A DNA stretch of 64,000 nt from NCBI GenBank assembly GCA_031292055.1, contig JARLHV010000070.1, forward strand, positions 1 to 64,000, in the 5' to 3' direction. The stretch comes from Desulfosporosinus sp. (GTDB taxonomy: Bacteria > Bacillota > Desulfitobacteriia > Desulfitobacteriales > Desulfitobacteriaceae). Of the stretch, positions 9,163 to 17,190 are shown in pieces; the stretch's first letter is position 1; each line of letters opens with the position of its first letter. The notes below the pieces were generated by a model. That model worked only from the letters and a program-made list of their open reading frames with translations. It was not told the DNA's origin and ran no database searches. Both the position numbers and the translations under genes were made by a program.

Positions 9163-10272
9163 TTAGCTAGAAAAAGAATCCTTGCGTTTATAAAACAAAG
9201 TAGGGATCACCTTGGCTGGCACGTTTTTCCCTCGAATCAGCACGTCTAAGACGTCACCTTGAGCGATCTGATCCGCTCGAATAAGTCCTAAAGCAATATT
9301 TTTATTAAGCGTCGGAGAGAAAGAGCCTGAGGTGACGAATCCGATCTCTTCACCATGCTTTTGCAGAGGATAATGAGAGCGCGCAATGCCCCGCCCGATC
9401 ATTTCAAGACCTACGAGCTTACGTGGTATTCCTTGCTTTTTTTGGGCTCGAAGTGCATCTCTACCAATAAAAGCAGTTTTATCTAATTTTACATATAAGC
9501 CCAATCCTGCTTCTAACGGAGAAATTCCCGCGCCTAACTCATTGCCATACAAAGGAAGACGAGCCTCAAACCGCAACGTATCTCGGGCACCTAAGCCGAT
9601 CGGTTCTACACCTTCCGGTGCACCAATTTCTAAAATTTTTCGCCATAATTGCCGTGCATACTTAGGAGAAACATAGATTTCAAACCCGTCTTCTCCTGTA
9701 TAACCCGTGCGAGAGATAAGACATTGTACGCCGTCAATTTCTCCGTGTGCAAACGTGTAATAGTTAATTTCAGACAGATTGAGATTGGAAATACGCTGCA
9801 AAACTGTTTCGGCACGAGGTCCTTGCAAAGCAAGTTGCGCATACTCATCTGTTACGTTATCGATATCTACGTCAAAGTTTTTAGCCTGCTCAAGCATCCA
9901 GGTGTAATCTTTGGCTGTGTTAGAAGCATTTACAACGATCAAAAAACGTCTTGAATCATAGCGATAAACGAGCAAATCGTCGATGATCCCGCCGTCAGGG
10001 TAACACATAGGAGAATAAAGAATTTTACCATCCTCCAGTTTACTCACATCATTCGTAATCAGCATTTGGACAAATTCCAAGGCTTCTTTACCGCGGACAT
10101 CAATTTCTCCCATATGTGAAACATCAAAAAGCCCTGCTTTTGTCCGGACCGTCTGGTGTTCTTCAATCACGCCAGCATACTGTACAGGCATTTCCCACCC
10201 TCCAAAGTCAATTAGTTTAGCCTTTGCAGCCTGATGTTCCTCATAAAGTGGGGTCCGTTTTAGTTCAACCAT
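9163..10272 (-). CDS. gcvT: Aminomethyltransferase (glycine cleavage T protein)
   Basis: 369-residue tetrahydrofolate-dependent aminomethyltransferase that releases ammonia and forms methylene-THF. The N-terminus ([16 protein letters not shown] and [11 protein letters not shown]) and the folate-site region ([14 protein letters not shown]) are typical; the C-terminal barrel domain is present. It is the first gene of the gcv operon, with a 132-base gap before gcvH, and lies directly behind the glycine riboswitch. Confidence 0.96.
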   Translation of the reverse strand: MVELKRTPLYEEHQAAKAKLIDFGGWEMPVQYAGVIEEHQTVRTKAGLFDVSHMGEIDVRGKEALEFVQMLITNDVSKLEDGKILYSPMCYPDGGIIDDLLVYRYDSRRFLIVVNASNTAKDYTWMLEQAKNFDVDIDNVTDEYAQLALQGPRAETVLQRISNLNLSEINYYTFAHGEIDGVQCLISRTGYTGEDGFEIYVSPKYARQLWRKILEIGAPEGVEPIGLGARDTLRFEARLPLYGNELGAGISPLEAGLGLYVKLDKTAFIGRDALRAQKKQGIPRKLVGLEMIGRGIARSHYPLQKHGEEIGFVTSGSFSPTLNKNIALGLIRADQIAQGDVLDVLIRGKNVPAKVIPTLFYKRKDSFSS

Positions 10273-10351
10273 ATTGCCACATCCTTCGTTCTGTCATCCA
10301 TAGTCACTCTGTCTAATGCCGTTTAAACGATATATCGTTGGTCAATAAAAT

Positions 10352-10394
10352 AAAAAAGGACAGAGAAAATGCGTCATCGCACCTTCTCTGTCCT
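10352..10394 (-). terminator. Intrinsic terminator forming the glycine riboswitch expression platform
   Basis: On the minus strand GGACAGAGAA pairs with TTCTCTGTCC around a 16-base loop and is followed by TTTTTTATT. It stands between the second aptamer and gcvT, so glycine binding presumably prevents its formation and turns the operon on. Confidence 0.85.
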
Positions 10395-10570
10395 TGAACC
10401 TGAGAGATTCGCCGTCTCCGGCTTCCCCTTTGGTGTTCTCTATTTAGAGAAACTCTCCAGAGTACCGTCTTCTAGCAGTACTTTTGCCTGAGAGTTTCCC
10501 CCCTCGAAAAGCAATTTCAAGGGATTTTCTCCTTCGGCGTCTGGGTTTCCCAGATCTCTCCCGCTAGTAT
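10394..10570 (-). promoter_or_regulatory. Tandem glycine riboswitch (two aptamers) controlling gcvTHPAPB
   Basis: Two successive aptamers are recognisable on the minus strand. The first runs from GCGGGAGAGATCTGGG to AAACTCTCAGGCAAAAG; the second runs from CTCTGGAGAGTTTCTC to GAATCTCTCAGGTTCAAGG. Both show the GGAGAG ... CTCTCAGGC/T core and an ACxCCGAAGG / ACACCAAAGGGG internal part typical of glycine aptamers. The location directly before gcvT and the downstream terminator fit the known transcription-control type that activates on glycine. Confidence 0.93.
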
Positions 10571-10594
10571 CATCCGATATTTAGTATTTACTCT

Positions 10595-10623
10595 ATACTA
10601 AGCATTTTCCCTCATTTAGTCAA
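10595..10623 (-). promoter_or_regulatory. Sigma-A promoter of the gcv riboswitch transcript
   Basis: TTGACT (10618-10623) and TAGTAT (10595-10600) are exactly 17 bases apart on the minus strand, about 30 bases ahead of the first aptamer. Confidence 0.8.
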
Positions 10624-10687
10624 CTGACTTTCACAAGGACCGCCTTTTTCATATGCTCTGCCTAATCCAATTTTATAAAAAATAGAT

Positions 10688-11161
10688 TTAATCCTTTAAG
10701 ATAACTTTACGCAGGATAGTGACAAGTTTTGCTTGCCCTTCCGACTCAATCGGGTCCACCATCCACAGACATAGAAAAGAAATTTTACGACTCTTCCATT
10801 CCTGAACAAATGGATCCATGTTTTCCTTAGAAAGGTATAAATGCGTTGAATCTTGCGAGGGCATTAAACTAACAACAACACAGCGTTGTTCAATATTATC
10901 CATAACTTGAAACGCACGATCAAGCAAATCATCACTCCCGGTCATCAATACATCTCCGGGGCGAAAATTATGGCTCACTTCGGCAAACCCCACACTAAAA
11001 ATCTTAATGTTCTTGTTATCTGACTGCAAATCGTCAACGGAAGATAAAAGCTGGACCTCTTGGCGCCCTACTTTGCCAATATAAATCTGATTCTCATCCT
11101 GATGCAATCCAAATCCTTGAATGAGAAAGTCGGGAGATATCTCACAAATTATTCTATTCAT
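10688..11161 (-). CDS. Unknown 157-residue protein downstream of divIVA
   Basis: I do not recognise this family. The protein has no membrane segment or signal peptide, is mixed alpha/beta by composition and has a hydrophobic core motif FSVGFAEVSHNFRPGDVLMTGSD. The last two residues are KD. The start is ambiguous: ATG at 11161 (10 bases after AGAAGG) or a TTG three codons upstream. It is the last gene after divIVA in the ylm-type run and lies 65 bases before the gcv promoter. The GDVLMTG stretch faintly recalls PP2C/SpoIIE-type phosphatase domains; too weak for a call. Confidence 0.6.
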   Translation of the reverse strand: MNRIICEISPDFLIQGFGLHQDENQIYIGKVGRQEVQLLSSVDDLQSDNKNIKIFSVGFAEVSHNFRPGDVLMTGSDDLLDRAFQVMDNIEQRCVVVSLMPSQDSTHLYLSKENMDPFVQEWKSRKISFLCLWMVDPIESEGQAKLVTILRKVILKD

Positions 11162-11248
11162 TGGTGACAATCCTTCTCCTTCAAAGTTATCTATAGACCA
11201 TTTTACACGAAACCCAGCTGATTCGCAACAACTGAAACTCTAAGCCTA

Positions 11249-11710
11249 TTAAGCTATGCCTTCATTTTGTCCCTGCAAATTTGCCAAATCCAAGTGGGCA
11301 AGCAGAAAAGACTTTAGTTGAGTCCTTAGTAAATCACGCTTCCGCGAAAGTCCTTGTATCTCTTCATGAATTTCTTCCCACTTTTTCTGAGCTTCAGACA
11401 CCTTGCTTTGCTTTTCATGCTCGGCTTCTCTCAGCAGGAGTTCGGCCTCATGGCGCGCCGCTTGCTTAACTTCTTCTGCTGTCTGCTGGGCCAAAACCAA
11501 TGTCTGTTGCAAAGTAGTCTCTAACTGACGATAATGACTAATTTCCGCTTCCAATCCCTTTGCTTTTTCACGCAATTCAAAATTCTCAGAATAAGCGGAT
11601 TCAAATTCTTGACTCACGTTTTCGAGAAACTTATCTACTTCTTGGCATTGATAACCCCGTACCCCTTTGCGAAATGTTTTATTGCGAATATCAAGAGGCG
11701 TCATCTGCAT
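11249..11710 (-). CDS. divIVA: Cell-division/polarity protein DivIVA
   Basis: 153 residues from the ATG at 11710 behind AGGAGG; the longer ORF running into ylmH lacks support. The N-terminal membrane-binding motif TPLDIRNKTFRKGVRGYQ is typical, followed by a long coiled coil (about 30-150) rich in Glu, Gln and Lys. DivIVA marks negatively curved membrane at septa and poles, and in sporulation helps anchor the chromosome (family knowledge). It follows ylmH as in Bacillus and other Firmicutes. Confidence 0.93.
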   Translation of the reverse strand: MQMTPLDIRNKTFRKGVRGYQCQEVDKFLENVSQEFESAYSENFELREKAKGLEAEISHYRQLETTLQQTLVLAQQTAEEVKQAARHEAELLLREAEHEKQSKVSEAQKKWEEIHEEIQGLSRKRDLLRTQLKSFLLAHLDLANLQGQNEGIA

Positions 11711-11721
11711 TTTATTCCCTC

Positions 11722-12519
11722 CTAATGCCGTTGTGATCGAAAAAGTACGATTTTCCAAGCTGTACGTTCTTTGCGGGTCTGGGAACATTCCAAAAGCCTT
11801 ATACGTCCCTGCCCCCGACAAGAAATCATATCGCCGGGCTGCACTTCTGCTTCCGCTTTGCTCACCACAAGGCCAGCTCGTCTTACCCTACCTTGCGTAA
11901 TCCACTCCTGCGCGCTAGACCTTGCAACTTCAAACGCATTGGCAATCACCGCATCTAACCGTGAGGAATTTACTGTGATCCGACGTTCTTCACCCAGATC
12001 AGGATAGACATCTGGTTTTGCTTCAAAAAGCGAAACTTCAATTTTTTCACGCCCAGCCTGTGTCCAATGATCTAATAGAAACGGAGCAATTTCGGCTGTA
12101 GTTGCGATATAAAAGCCCCCCTGACCTGCCTGAATATCCCCCAAGACATCCCGCTTAAAACCCAAACTCATAAGGGCTCCTAAGATCTGCCGATGTTCAA
12201 GTTGAGCACGCGCATCCGTTGGACGCACCCAGAGTAGCAAAATGTCGGCATCTTTAGCATCTAAGGTTTCTTCCCGGGTACCTATAATAATTCGAACCCG
12301 TTCTGCCTCTAAAAACCCGCCTTCAGCTAGAAGCGCAAGCTGTTCCTTTCTCAGAACAGCTTCAACCCACTCCCGCATAGCAAAACTTAAAAAAGGAGTA
12401 ACTTGTTTAGACTCCTCATTCAGCACCCCATCCACTTGGTCTAAAAGATGGGCCGCTTGTAAACGCACTTCTTTCTCACTCCAAAATCCCAGCCCACTGC
12501 GATCTGCCCGATGTTTCAT
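11722..12519 (-). CDS. ylmH: YlmH-family S4-domain RNA-binding protein
   Basis: 265 residues. The N-terminal two thirds match the YlmH-specific domain (RVRIIIGTREETLDAKDADILLL region, GDIQAGQGGFYIATT). The C-terminal S4 domain runs from about 190 to 255 (SRLDAVIANAFEVARSSAQE and PGDMISCRGQGRIRLLE). YlmH binds ribosomal complexes, probably in ribosome-associated quality control (family knowledge). It starts five bases after the yggT stop, and divIVA follows closely. Confidence 0.92.
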   Translation of the reverse strand: MKHRADRSGLGFWSEKEVRLQAAHLLDQVDGVLNEESKQVTPFLSFAMREWVEAVLRKEQLALLAEGGFLEAERVRIIIGTREETLDAKDADILLLWVRPTDARAQLEHRQILGALMSLGFKRDVLGDIQAGQGGFYIATTAEIAPFLLDHWTQAGREKIEVSLFEAKPDVYPDLGEERRITVNSSRLDAVIANAFEVARSSAQEWITQGRVRRAGLVVSKAEAEVQPGDMISCRGQGRIRLLECSQTRKERTAWKIVLFRSQRH

Positions 12520-12523
12520 TCTC

Positions 12524-12784
12524 TCAGAAAAGCCTCCAGATTACAGTTCGAATAAGTTCCAACACGATGATAGCAATCATCGGAGAAAAATCAACGGGCA
12601 TTGCAGCTCCGCCAATTTGAAAACGTTGGAAAGGCTTAAGGATTGGATCTGTCACGTCATAAAGAAGGCTTACCAGCTTATTATTGGAAGATGTCAGGTT
12701 GGGTACAAAAGAAAGCAAAGCTCGAATCACAATCGCATAAATAAGGATCGTAATTACTTTATCAATTACTTGGATTACTAAAAT
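12524..12784 (-). CDS. yggT: YggT-family membrane protein (YlmG), probable ATT start
   Basis: 86 residues when read from ATT at 12782-12784, which lies eight bases after GGAGG; that ribosome site overlaps the sepF stop codon. No ATG, GTG or TTG occurs in frame until a GTG at 12730, which would delete the first membrane helix (LVIQVIDKVITILIYAIVI). The family pattern IRALLSFVP ... DVTDPILKPFQRF ... GGAAMPVDFSPMIAIIVLEL is intact. YggT/YlmG proteins are small two- or three-helix membrane proteins linked to division and chromosome distribution; the molecular role is not established. Confidence 0.85.
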   Translation of the reverse strand: MLVIQVIDKVITILIYAIVIRALLSFVPNLTSSNNKLVSLLYDVTDPILKPFQRFQIGGAAMPVDFSPMIAIIVLELIRTVIWRLF

Positions 12785-12797
12785 AAGAAATCCCTCC

Positions 12798-13241
12798 TTA
12801 TCTTGAACTCGGCCAAAACAGTCCCTTATCTTTCAATTCGTCGCGCATCTCACCAGAAATATCGACGTTATTTGGCACAAATAGGAAGATTCCATTTCCT
12901 ACTTTTTGCATATTGCCATTTAACGCATAGGTTGTTCCACTGATAAAATCCACAATACGTTTGGCTAACATCTTTTCCGCATTCTCAAGGTTAACAATAA
13001 CCGGTCGACGAGATTTCAACTGATCGGCAATGTTTTGGGCTTCTTCAAAGGAATTCGGTTCCATCACAACCACACGCATTTGCTTTTGAGTGTGAATACT
13101 CACAACCTGGGCATTTTTCCGGCTAGTTCGCACCTCTTCCGGTGCGTCTTTTTCTCTGTCATTTTCTTCCGATACATCGTCCTCTTGTTCCTCGTCGGCA
13201 AACCCCATAATTCCAATCACTTTGTCAATTAATTTCGCCAT
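12798..13241 (-). CDS. sepF: Cell-division protein SepF
   Basis: 147 residues. The N-terminal segment (MAKLIDKVIGIMGFADEE) is the amphipathic membrane-binding helix; an acidic linker follows. The C-terminal SepF core includes VVMEPNSFEEAQNIADQL, RPVIVNLENAEKMLAKRIVD, then DFISGTTYALNG and IFLFVPNNVDI. SepF bundles FtsZ and tethers it to the membrane. Since no ftsA is present in this dcw cluster, SepF may be a main FtsZ anchor (inference). Confidence 0.94.
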   Translation of the reverse strand: MAKLIDKVIGIMGFADEEQEDDVSEENDREKDAPEEVRTSRKNAQVVSIHTQKQMRVVVMEPNSFEEAQNIADQLKSRRPVIVNLENAEKMLAKRIVDFISGTTYALNGNMQKVGNGIFLFVPNNVDISGEMRDELKDKGLFWPSSR

Positions 13242-13267
13242 TTATATTCCCTCCCTTTCCAGGTTCA

Positions 13268-13966
13268 TTATCCACGTTCTCCGAAAATCCGGCGTCCTAC
13301 TCGAACAAGAGTTGCCCCCTCTTCAATGGCCAGTTCAAAATCTTGACTCATCCCCATCGAAAGCTCGCGTAAATCTACTCCAGACCAGGTTTGGGATTGC
13401 AACGTATCACGCAGTACCCGAAGTTGCCGGAAAAATCCTTGTGTTTCCGCTTTGCTGGCCTCCAACGCTCCGATGGTCATAAATCCTTGAACGTGGACAT
13501 AGGGATAATCCCCAATAGAATTTAAAAAGTCTGGTATTTCCTCTGGCATGAGTCCTGCCTTGGCTGGGTCACGAGCGACATTTACTTGGACAAGCGTTGT
13601 CCAGACCAGCTGACGCCGTTCACCTTGTTCATTAAGTTTCTCTAAGAGTGAGAACCGATCAAGTGAATGAATCATAAAAATTCTTTGATCCAAATACTTT
13701 ACTTTGTTGGTCTGCAGCTTTCCCACCAAGTGCCATTCACAATCGTTTGGAAGGGCAGGAGCTTTCTCCAACCATTCTTGAACACGATTTTCTGCAAAAG
13801 CCCGTTGTCCTGCTTGATAAGCTTCTTCTAAGCTTGAAATAGGTTGGGTCTTAGAGACGGCCAATAATCGGATGGTACTTGGATCCCTTTTACCCCGTGC
13901 TGCAGCTTGAGCTATCCGTTGACGAACCTCAACTAAGTTTTGTTCGATACCCACATTTGCCAACAT
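13268..13966 (-). CDS. yggS: YggS-family PLP-binding homeostasis protein
   Basis: 232-residue single-domain PLP protein of the YggS/PLPBP (YlmE) family, which controls pyridoxal phosphate and amino-acid homeostasis without known catalysis. The PLP lysine is Lys39 in LLAVSKTQPI. Other landmarks are FAENRVQEWLEK, WHLVGKLQTNKVKYL and the C-terminal LSMGMSQDFELAIEEGATLVR, present in contiguous form. It stands directly upstream of sepF as in the ylm operon of Bacillus. Confidence 0.94.
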   Translation of the reverse strand: MLANVGIEQNLVEVRQRIAQAAARGKRDPSTIRLLAVSKTQPISSLEEAYQAGQRAFAENRVQEWLEKAPALPNDCEWHLVGKLQTNKVKYLDQRIFMIHSLDRFSLLEKLNEQGERRQLVWTTLVQVNVARDPAKAGLMPEEIPDFLNSIGDYPYVHVQGFMTIGALEASKAETQGFFRQLRVLRDTLQSQTWSGVDLRELSMGMSQDFELAIEEGATLVRVGRRIFGERG

Positions 13967-14031
13967 TCAGAATATCTCCTTCGCACTAAATTCTACGCCC
14001 TTTCGTCGTTTCCTGCTTATGAAGCCCAATC

Positions 14032-14967
14032 CTAAATATTTTTTACATCGGCCACTGACCCTTCCAATCCAGCACGGGGCGTTATCACGACAGGAATACC
14101 ACTTGGCAAATCTTCAATGCAGACTTGATTATCGTCTTGGTCAAGGATTTTTACCTTTTTAAAGTGCACAACTCCGTCACTCCAAAGAAAGATTCCTACC
14201 TCCTCCCCTTGCGTCCACAGTGCGCTCCTCGGAACGAGAACCCCACTGGTCGAAGGGAGATAGATCCATTCCACTTCTTGACGCCTTTGGACAGCTGATC
14301 CGTCAACATAATATGGGAACTGAACAACAACTCCCTTAGGTTGATCTGATTTACGCAAAATCTTAACACTAGCAGTTTGACTTCCCACAGTTAAACGCAG
14401 TGTTTTTCCAACTTCAAGCCCATCGATCGTCGGCAGTTCCAGAAAGGCTTGAGTCGGGATGAGGTTATTCACTATCTTTCCCACAACCTCTCCCGTTTGG
14501 ACCGTCGCGCCCGCAGTCTTCACATTGGCTGTTTGGGCTAATAATTTATCTAAATCCATCGAAGCTAGGTTTTCACTCGTCATAATAGATTCTAAACCAT
14601 CGCTTTGGCGAAAAAACAGTCCGCCCACCCCTGCTGAAATTATTTCATTTGCAGCATACTCCTGTTTCGTTCCAGGCGCTACACCTTCCGGTTGAACGGT
14701 TGCCACCGTCTCCCCGCGCCTGAAGCGCTGCCCATCTTCACCCACAAATTGAAGCTTTCCCGAGGATGGAGCCGATAAAGGGACTTCTTCATTCGCAAAC
14801 GTTGCTGCGACTTTACGTTCATGGATAATTGTTCCGGTCTGGGCCACTGCAAACTTTATTTGCATAGTACTTAAATTAAAACGATAGAACCACAAAATTC
14901 CTCCTGCCAGAACGATGAGCAGAATACCCCAAAACCAATAAATTGATTTTCTTCTTTTTCCCGCCAT
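14032..14967 (-). CDS. HlyD-like membrane protein (periplasmic-adaptor-type fold), role unknown
   Basis: 311 residues from ATG at 14967 behind AGGAGGG; a 30-residue longer start runs into repeat DNA. One N-terminal membrane helix (SIYWFWGILLIVLAGGILWF) is followed by an extracytoplasmic part with barrel-sandwich features (PLSAPSSGKLQFVGEDGQRF, GETVATVQPEG, VPRSALWTQGEEVGIFL). This resembles HlyD/membrane-fusion adaptors, but no ABC transporter or efflux pump is adjacent. It lies between the phoR-like kinase and yggS. A cell-envelope role near the division genes is only inference. Confidence 0.7.
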   Translation of the reverse strand: MAGKRRKSIYWFWGILLIVLAGGILWFYRFNLSTMQIKFAVAQTGTIIHERKVAATFANEEVPLSAPSSGKLQFVGEDGQRFRRGETVATVQPEGVAPGTKQEYAANEIISAGVGGLFFRQSDGLESIMTSENLASMDLDKLLAQTANVKTAGATVQTGEVVGKIVNNLIPTQAFLELPTIDGLEVGKTLRLTVGSQTASVKILRKSDQPKGVVVQFPYYVDGSAVQRRQEVEWIYLPSTSGVLVPRSALWTQGEEVGIFLWSDGVVHFKKVKILDQDDNQVCIEDLPSGIPVVITPRAGLEGSVADVKNI

Positions 14968-14977
14968 TTTACCCTCC

Positions 14978-15018
14978 TGTTCGTGGTTCGTTGTTCGAAC
15001 CACGAACATCGAACCACG
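14978..15018. repeat. Family A intergenic repeat (GTTCGTGGTTCG inverted motif)
   Basis: GTTCGTGGTTCG at the left is mirrored by CGAACCACGAACATCGAACC to the right, giving a hairpin. Related inverted motifs occur at 17.1, 18.4, 24.0, 25.4, 27.3 and 49.7 kb. Confidence 0.6.
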
Positions 15019-15019
15019 A

Positions 15020-16390
15020 TTAAGCTCGTGGCAAATTACAAGTAAAGACAGTTCCAACTCCTAGTTGAGAAGTGACGCTAATTTCGCCACCAATACCTTC
15101 CACTATATGTTTCACAATACTTAGCCCCAGCCCAGTTCCACCTTGTTCTCGCGAACGGGCCTTGTCCACCCGATAGAAACGCTCAAAGATTCGAGGCAGA
15201 ATTTCCTCCGGGATGCCACAACCCGTATCTCCAAATTCAAGGTGAATGTATTCCCGACCTACTTGCGCGTGCAGCCAGACACATCCCTCTGCTGTATATT
15301 TTACCGCATTCTCTAACAAATTCAGGAGAAGTTGACTCAGGAGATCTTCTCCAATTAAAAGCAATGGCAAATTTTCGGGAAGGTCAACTTCAACCTTAAT
15401 TCCTTTAGTTTGAGCAAAACTTTGAATCACTGGTTTAACTTTTTCATAAGCTTCCTGAACAAAGCTTACTTTGCCGAAATTCACTTCAACCCGATTTTCT
15501 CGTCTTTCAATATGGGATAAGGTCAGCAGGTCTTCAATAAGGCGCTGCAAACGCAAGGTTTCCGCTTGAATAATCTTTAGAAATCGATCGCGTAAGGTGG
15601 GATCATCTGCTGCTCCGTCTAAAAGTGTTTCTACAAACCCTTTAATGGAGGTCAGTGGCGTTCTTAATTCATGAGAAACATTAGCGACAAATTCTGTCCG
15701 CATTTGTTCAAGTCTCCGCAACTCAGTCACATCATGAATCACAATGACCGCGCCCCTTGGCTGACCTTTCTCACTTGAGATAGGGTTAATCTGACTTTGC
15801 ACTTTCCTTTGTCCAATAGTTGCTTCCCTCGTAGCTGAAGGCTGCCCTGAAAGCACCTTGCGGATTAAATGCTCCAATTCCGAATCACAGGTCAGTTCCA
15901 ACAGGTATTCCAATTCTTTGACCTCTCCCTGTCGTTCGAAAATCTTCTCAGCCGCAGCATTTACTAAAACAACTCGGCCAACGTGATCAACGGCCACAAC
16001 CCCTTCTTGCATCCCAGCCAAAATAGCTTCCATTTTCTGCGCTTCCTGTGTTCCCTTTTGTACAATCATCTCGACGTGACGTGAAAGGCTATTCAGTTCC
16101 GCTGTAAATTCTCCGATTTCATCCGTTGAATCCGAAAAATCAATGCACTCAAAATCTCCCCTAGCAATCCGCTGGGTAGTAACGTGAAGTTTTTCCAGCC
16201 GACGAGATAGTTGGCTGGAGTAGAAATAAACGGCACCTACAGGAAAACACAGGGCAAGGGACACAACGCCAAAATTAAGCTGCTGCTGCCCTGCAGGCCC
16301 TAAACTGGCGCTCTCCCCTACCCAGAACAGCAGTAGGGAAAGCCCCGTCATTCCTAAAAAAAGTCCGGTCAAACGCCATTTGATACTCAT
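15020..16390 (-). CDS. phoR: PhoR/ResE-like sensor histidine kinase
   Basis: 456 residues from ATG at 16390, five bases from the regulator stop. Two membrane helices (about 5-25 and 34-55) are separated by an extremely short external loop, so sensing of an extracellular ligand is unlikely. Then come a HAMP domain, a PAS domain (MEAILAGMQEGVVAVDHVG), the phospho-acceptor box FVANVSHELRTPLTS, and ATPase motifs LLNLLENAVKYT, DTGCGIP and GGTGLGLSI. It pairs with the response regulator immediately upstream. The signal is unknown; the name phoR reflects family resemblance, and WalK is an alternative. Confidence 0.87.
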   Translation of the reverse strand: MSIKWRLTGLFLGMTGLSLLLFWVGESASLGPAGQQQLNFGVVSLALCFPVGAVYFYSSQLSRRLEKLHVTTQRIARGDFECIDFSDSTDEIGEFTAELNSLSRHVEMIVQKGTQEAQKMEAILAGMQEGVVAVDHVGRVVLVNAAAEKIFERQGEVKELEYLLELTCDSELEHLIRKVLSGQPSATREATIGQRKVQSQINPISSEKGQPRGAVIVIHDVTELRRLEQMRTEFVANVSHELRTPLTSIKGFVETLLDGAADDPTLRDRFLKIIQAETLRLQRLIEDLLTLSHIERRENRVEVNFGKVSFVQEAYEKVKPVIQSFAQTKGIKVEVDLPENLPLLLIGEDLLSQLLLNLLENAVKYTAEGCVWLHAQVGREYIHLEFGDTGCGIPEEILPRIFERFYRVDKARSREQGGTGLGLSIVKHIVEGIGGEISVTSQLGVGTVFTCNLPRA

Positions 16391-16394
16391 ATCG

Positions 16395-17081
16395 TCAACC
16401 TTTAAAACGGTAGCCAATCCCGCGCAATGTCTCAATGTACTCGGGATTCGATGGATCCCTTTCCACTTTCAAACGCAGGTGACGCACATGAACGTCAACA
16501 GTCCGAGTATCTCCGTCATATTCATATCCCCAAATTCGTTCCAGAAGCTCGTCACGAGAATATACCTTACCTGGATGAGTTGCAAAAACGCGCAGAAGTT
16601 CAAATTCTTTGGGGGTTAGCTCAGTTTCCTCTCCCCGAACGTGAACTCGAAACCCTGTCACGTCAATCCGCAACTCTCCTCGGATGATCTGAGCAACCGC
16701 CTCTTCCTGCGCATTCAGACGACGCAAACGAGCTTTAATTCGAGCTAACAGTTCCCGTGGGCTGAAAGGCTTGGTCATATAATCGTCTGCCCCGAGCTCC
16801 AATCCCAAGACCGTGTCAATCTCCTCACCTTTAGCGGTTAACATAATGATAGGAATTTGCTGAAATCTTGGGTTTAAGCGAAGTATCCGACAAACCTCTA
16901 AGCCATCCATTCCCGGTAGCATGACATCAAGCACGAGGAGATCGGGTTGTTCCTTTTCCACACGTTCCAAGGCTTCCTGGCCATCCTTTGCTACACAAAC
17001 CTGATACCCTTCTTTTTCTAAATTAAATCTGAGGAGTTCTAAAATCGGTTCCTCATCATCAACTACTAAAATCGTTGCCAC
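16395..17081 (-). CDS. phoP: OmpR-family response regulator (PhoP-like)
   Basis: 228 residues. Receiver domain with acidic pocket VVDDEEP and phosphorylation site Asp52 in LLVLDVMLPGMDG, Lys in MTKPFSPRELLARIKA, then a winged-helix DNA-binding domain (TPKEFELLRVFATHPGKVYS ... DVHVRHLRLKVE ... GIGYRFKG). It is cotranscribed with the kinase. The pair interrupts the usual ymxH-pgeF / yggS-sepF order of the ylm cluster. Target genes cannot be read from this window. Confidence 0.9.
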   Translation of the reverse strand: MATILVVDDEEPILELLRFNLEKEGYQVCVAKDGQEALERVEKEQPDLLVLDVMLPGMDGLEVCRILRLNPRFQQIPIIMLTAKGEEIDTVLGLELGADDYMTKPFSPRELLARIKARLRRLNAQEEAVAQIIRGELRIDVTGFRVHVRGEETELTPKEFELLRVFATHPGKVYSRDELLERIWGYEYDGDTRTVDVHVRHLRLKVERDPSNPEYIETLRGIGYRFKG

Positions 17082-17099
17082 CTAACTCCTCCTAATCAA

Positions 17100-17190
17100 T
17101 GTTCGGTGCTTGATACGCAAGGTTCGAATATCGCGCGCCTCTCGTACATTATGCATTGCGCTTCATGCCTCACGCCTCACGCCTCACGTA
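17100..17190. repeat. Family A intergenic repeat between pgeF and the regulator gene
   Basis: Motifs TTCGGTGCTTGATACGC and AAGGTTCGAATATCGC are followed by three tandem CTCACGC units (CCTCACGCCTCACGCCTCACG). The region is low in complexity and can fold in several ways. Confidence 0.55.

Noticed and set aside
11249..11821. Longer divIVA start
   Set aside because: The extra 37 codons overlap ylmH; the ATG at 11710 follows AGGAGG and starts the conserved domain.
14968..15057. Longer start of the HlyD-like protein
   Set aside because: The extra N-terminal residues are translated family A repeat and overlap the kinase gene.
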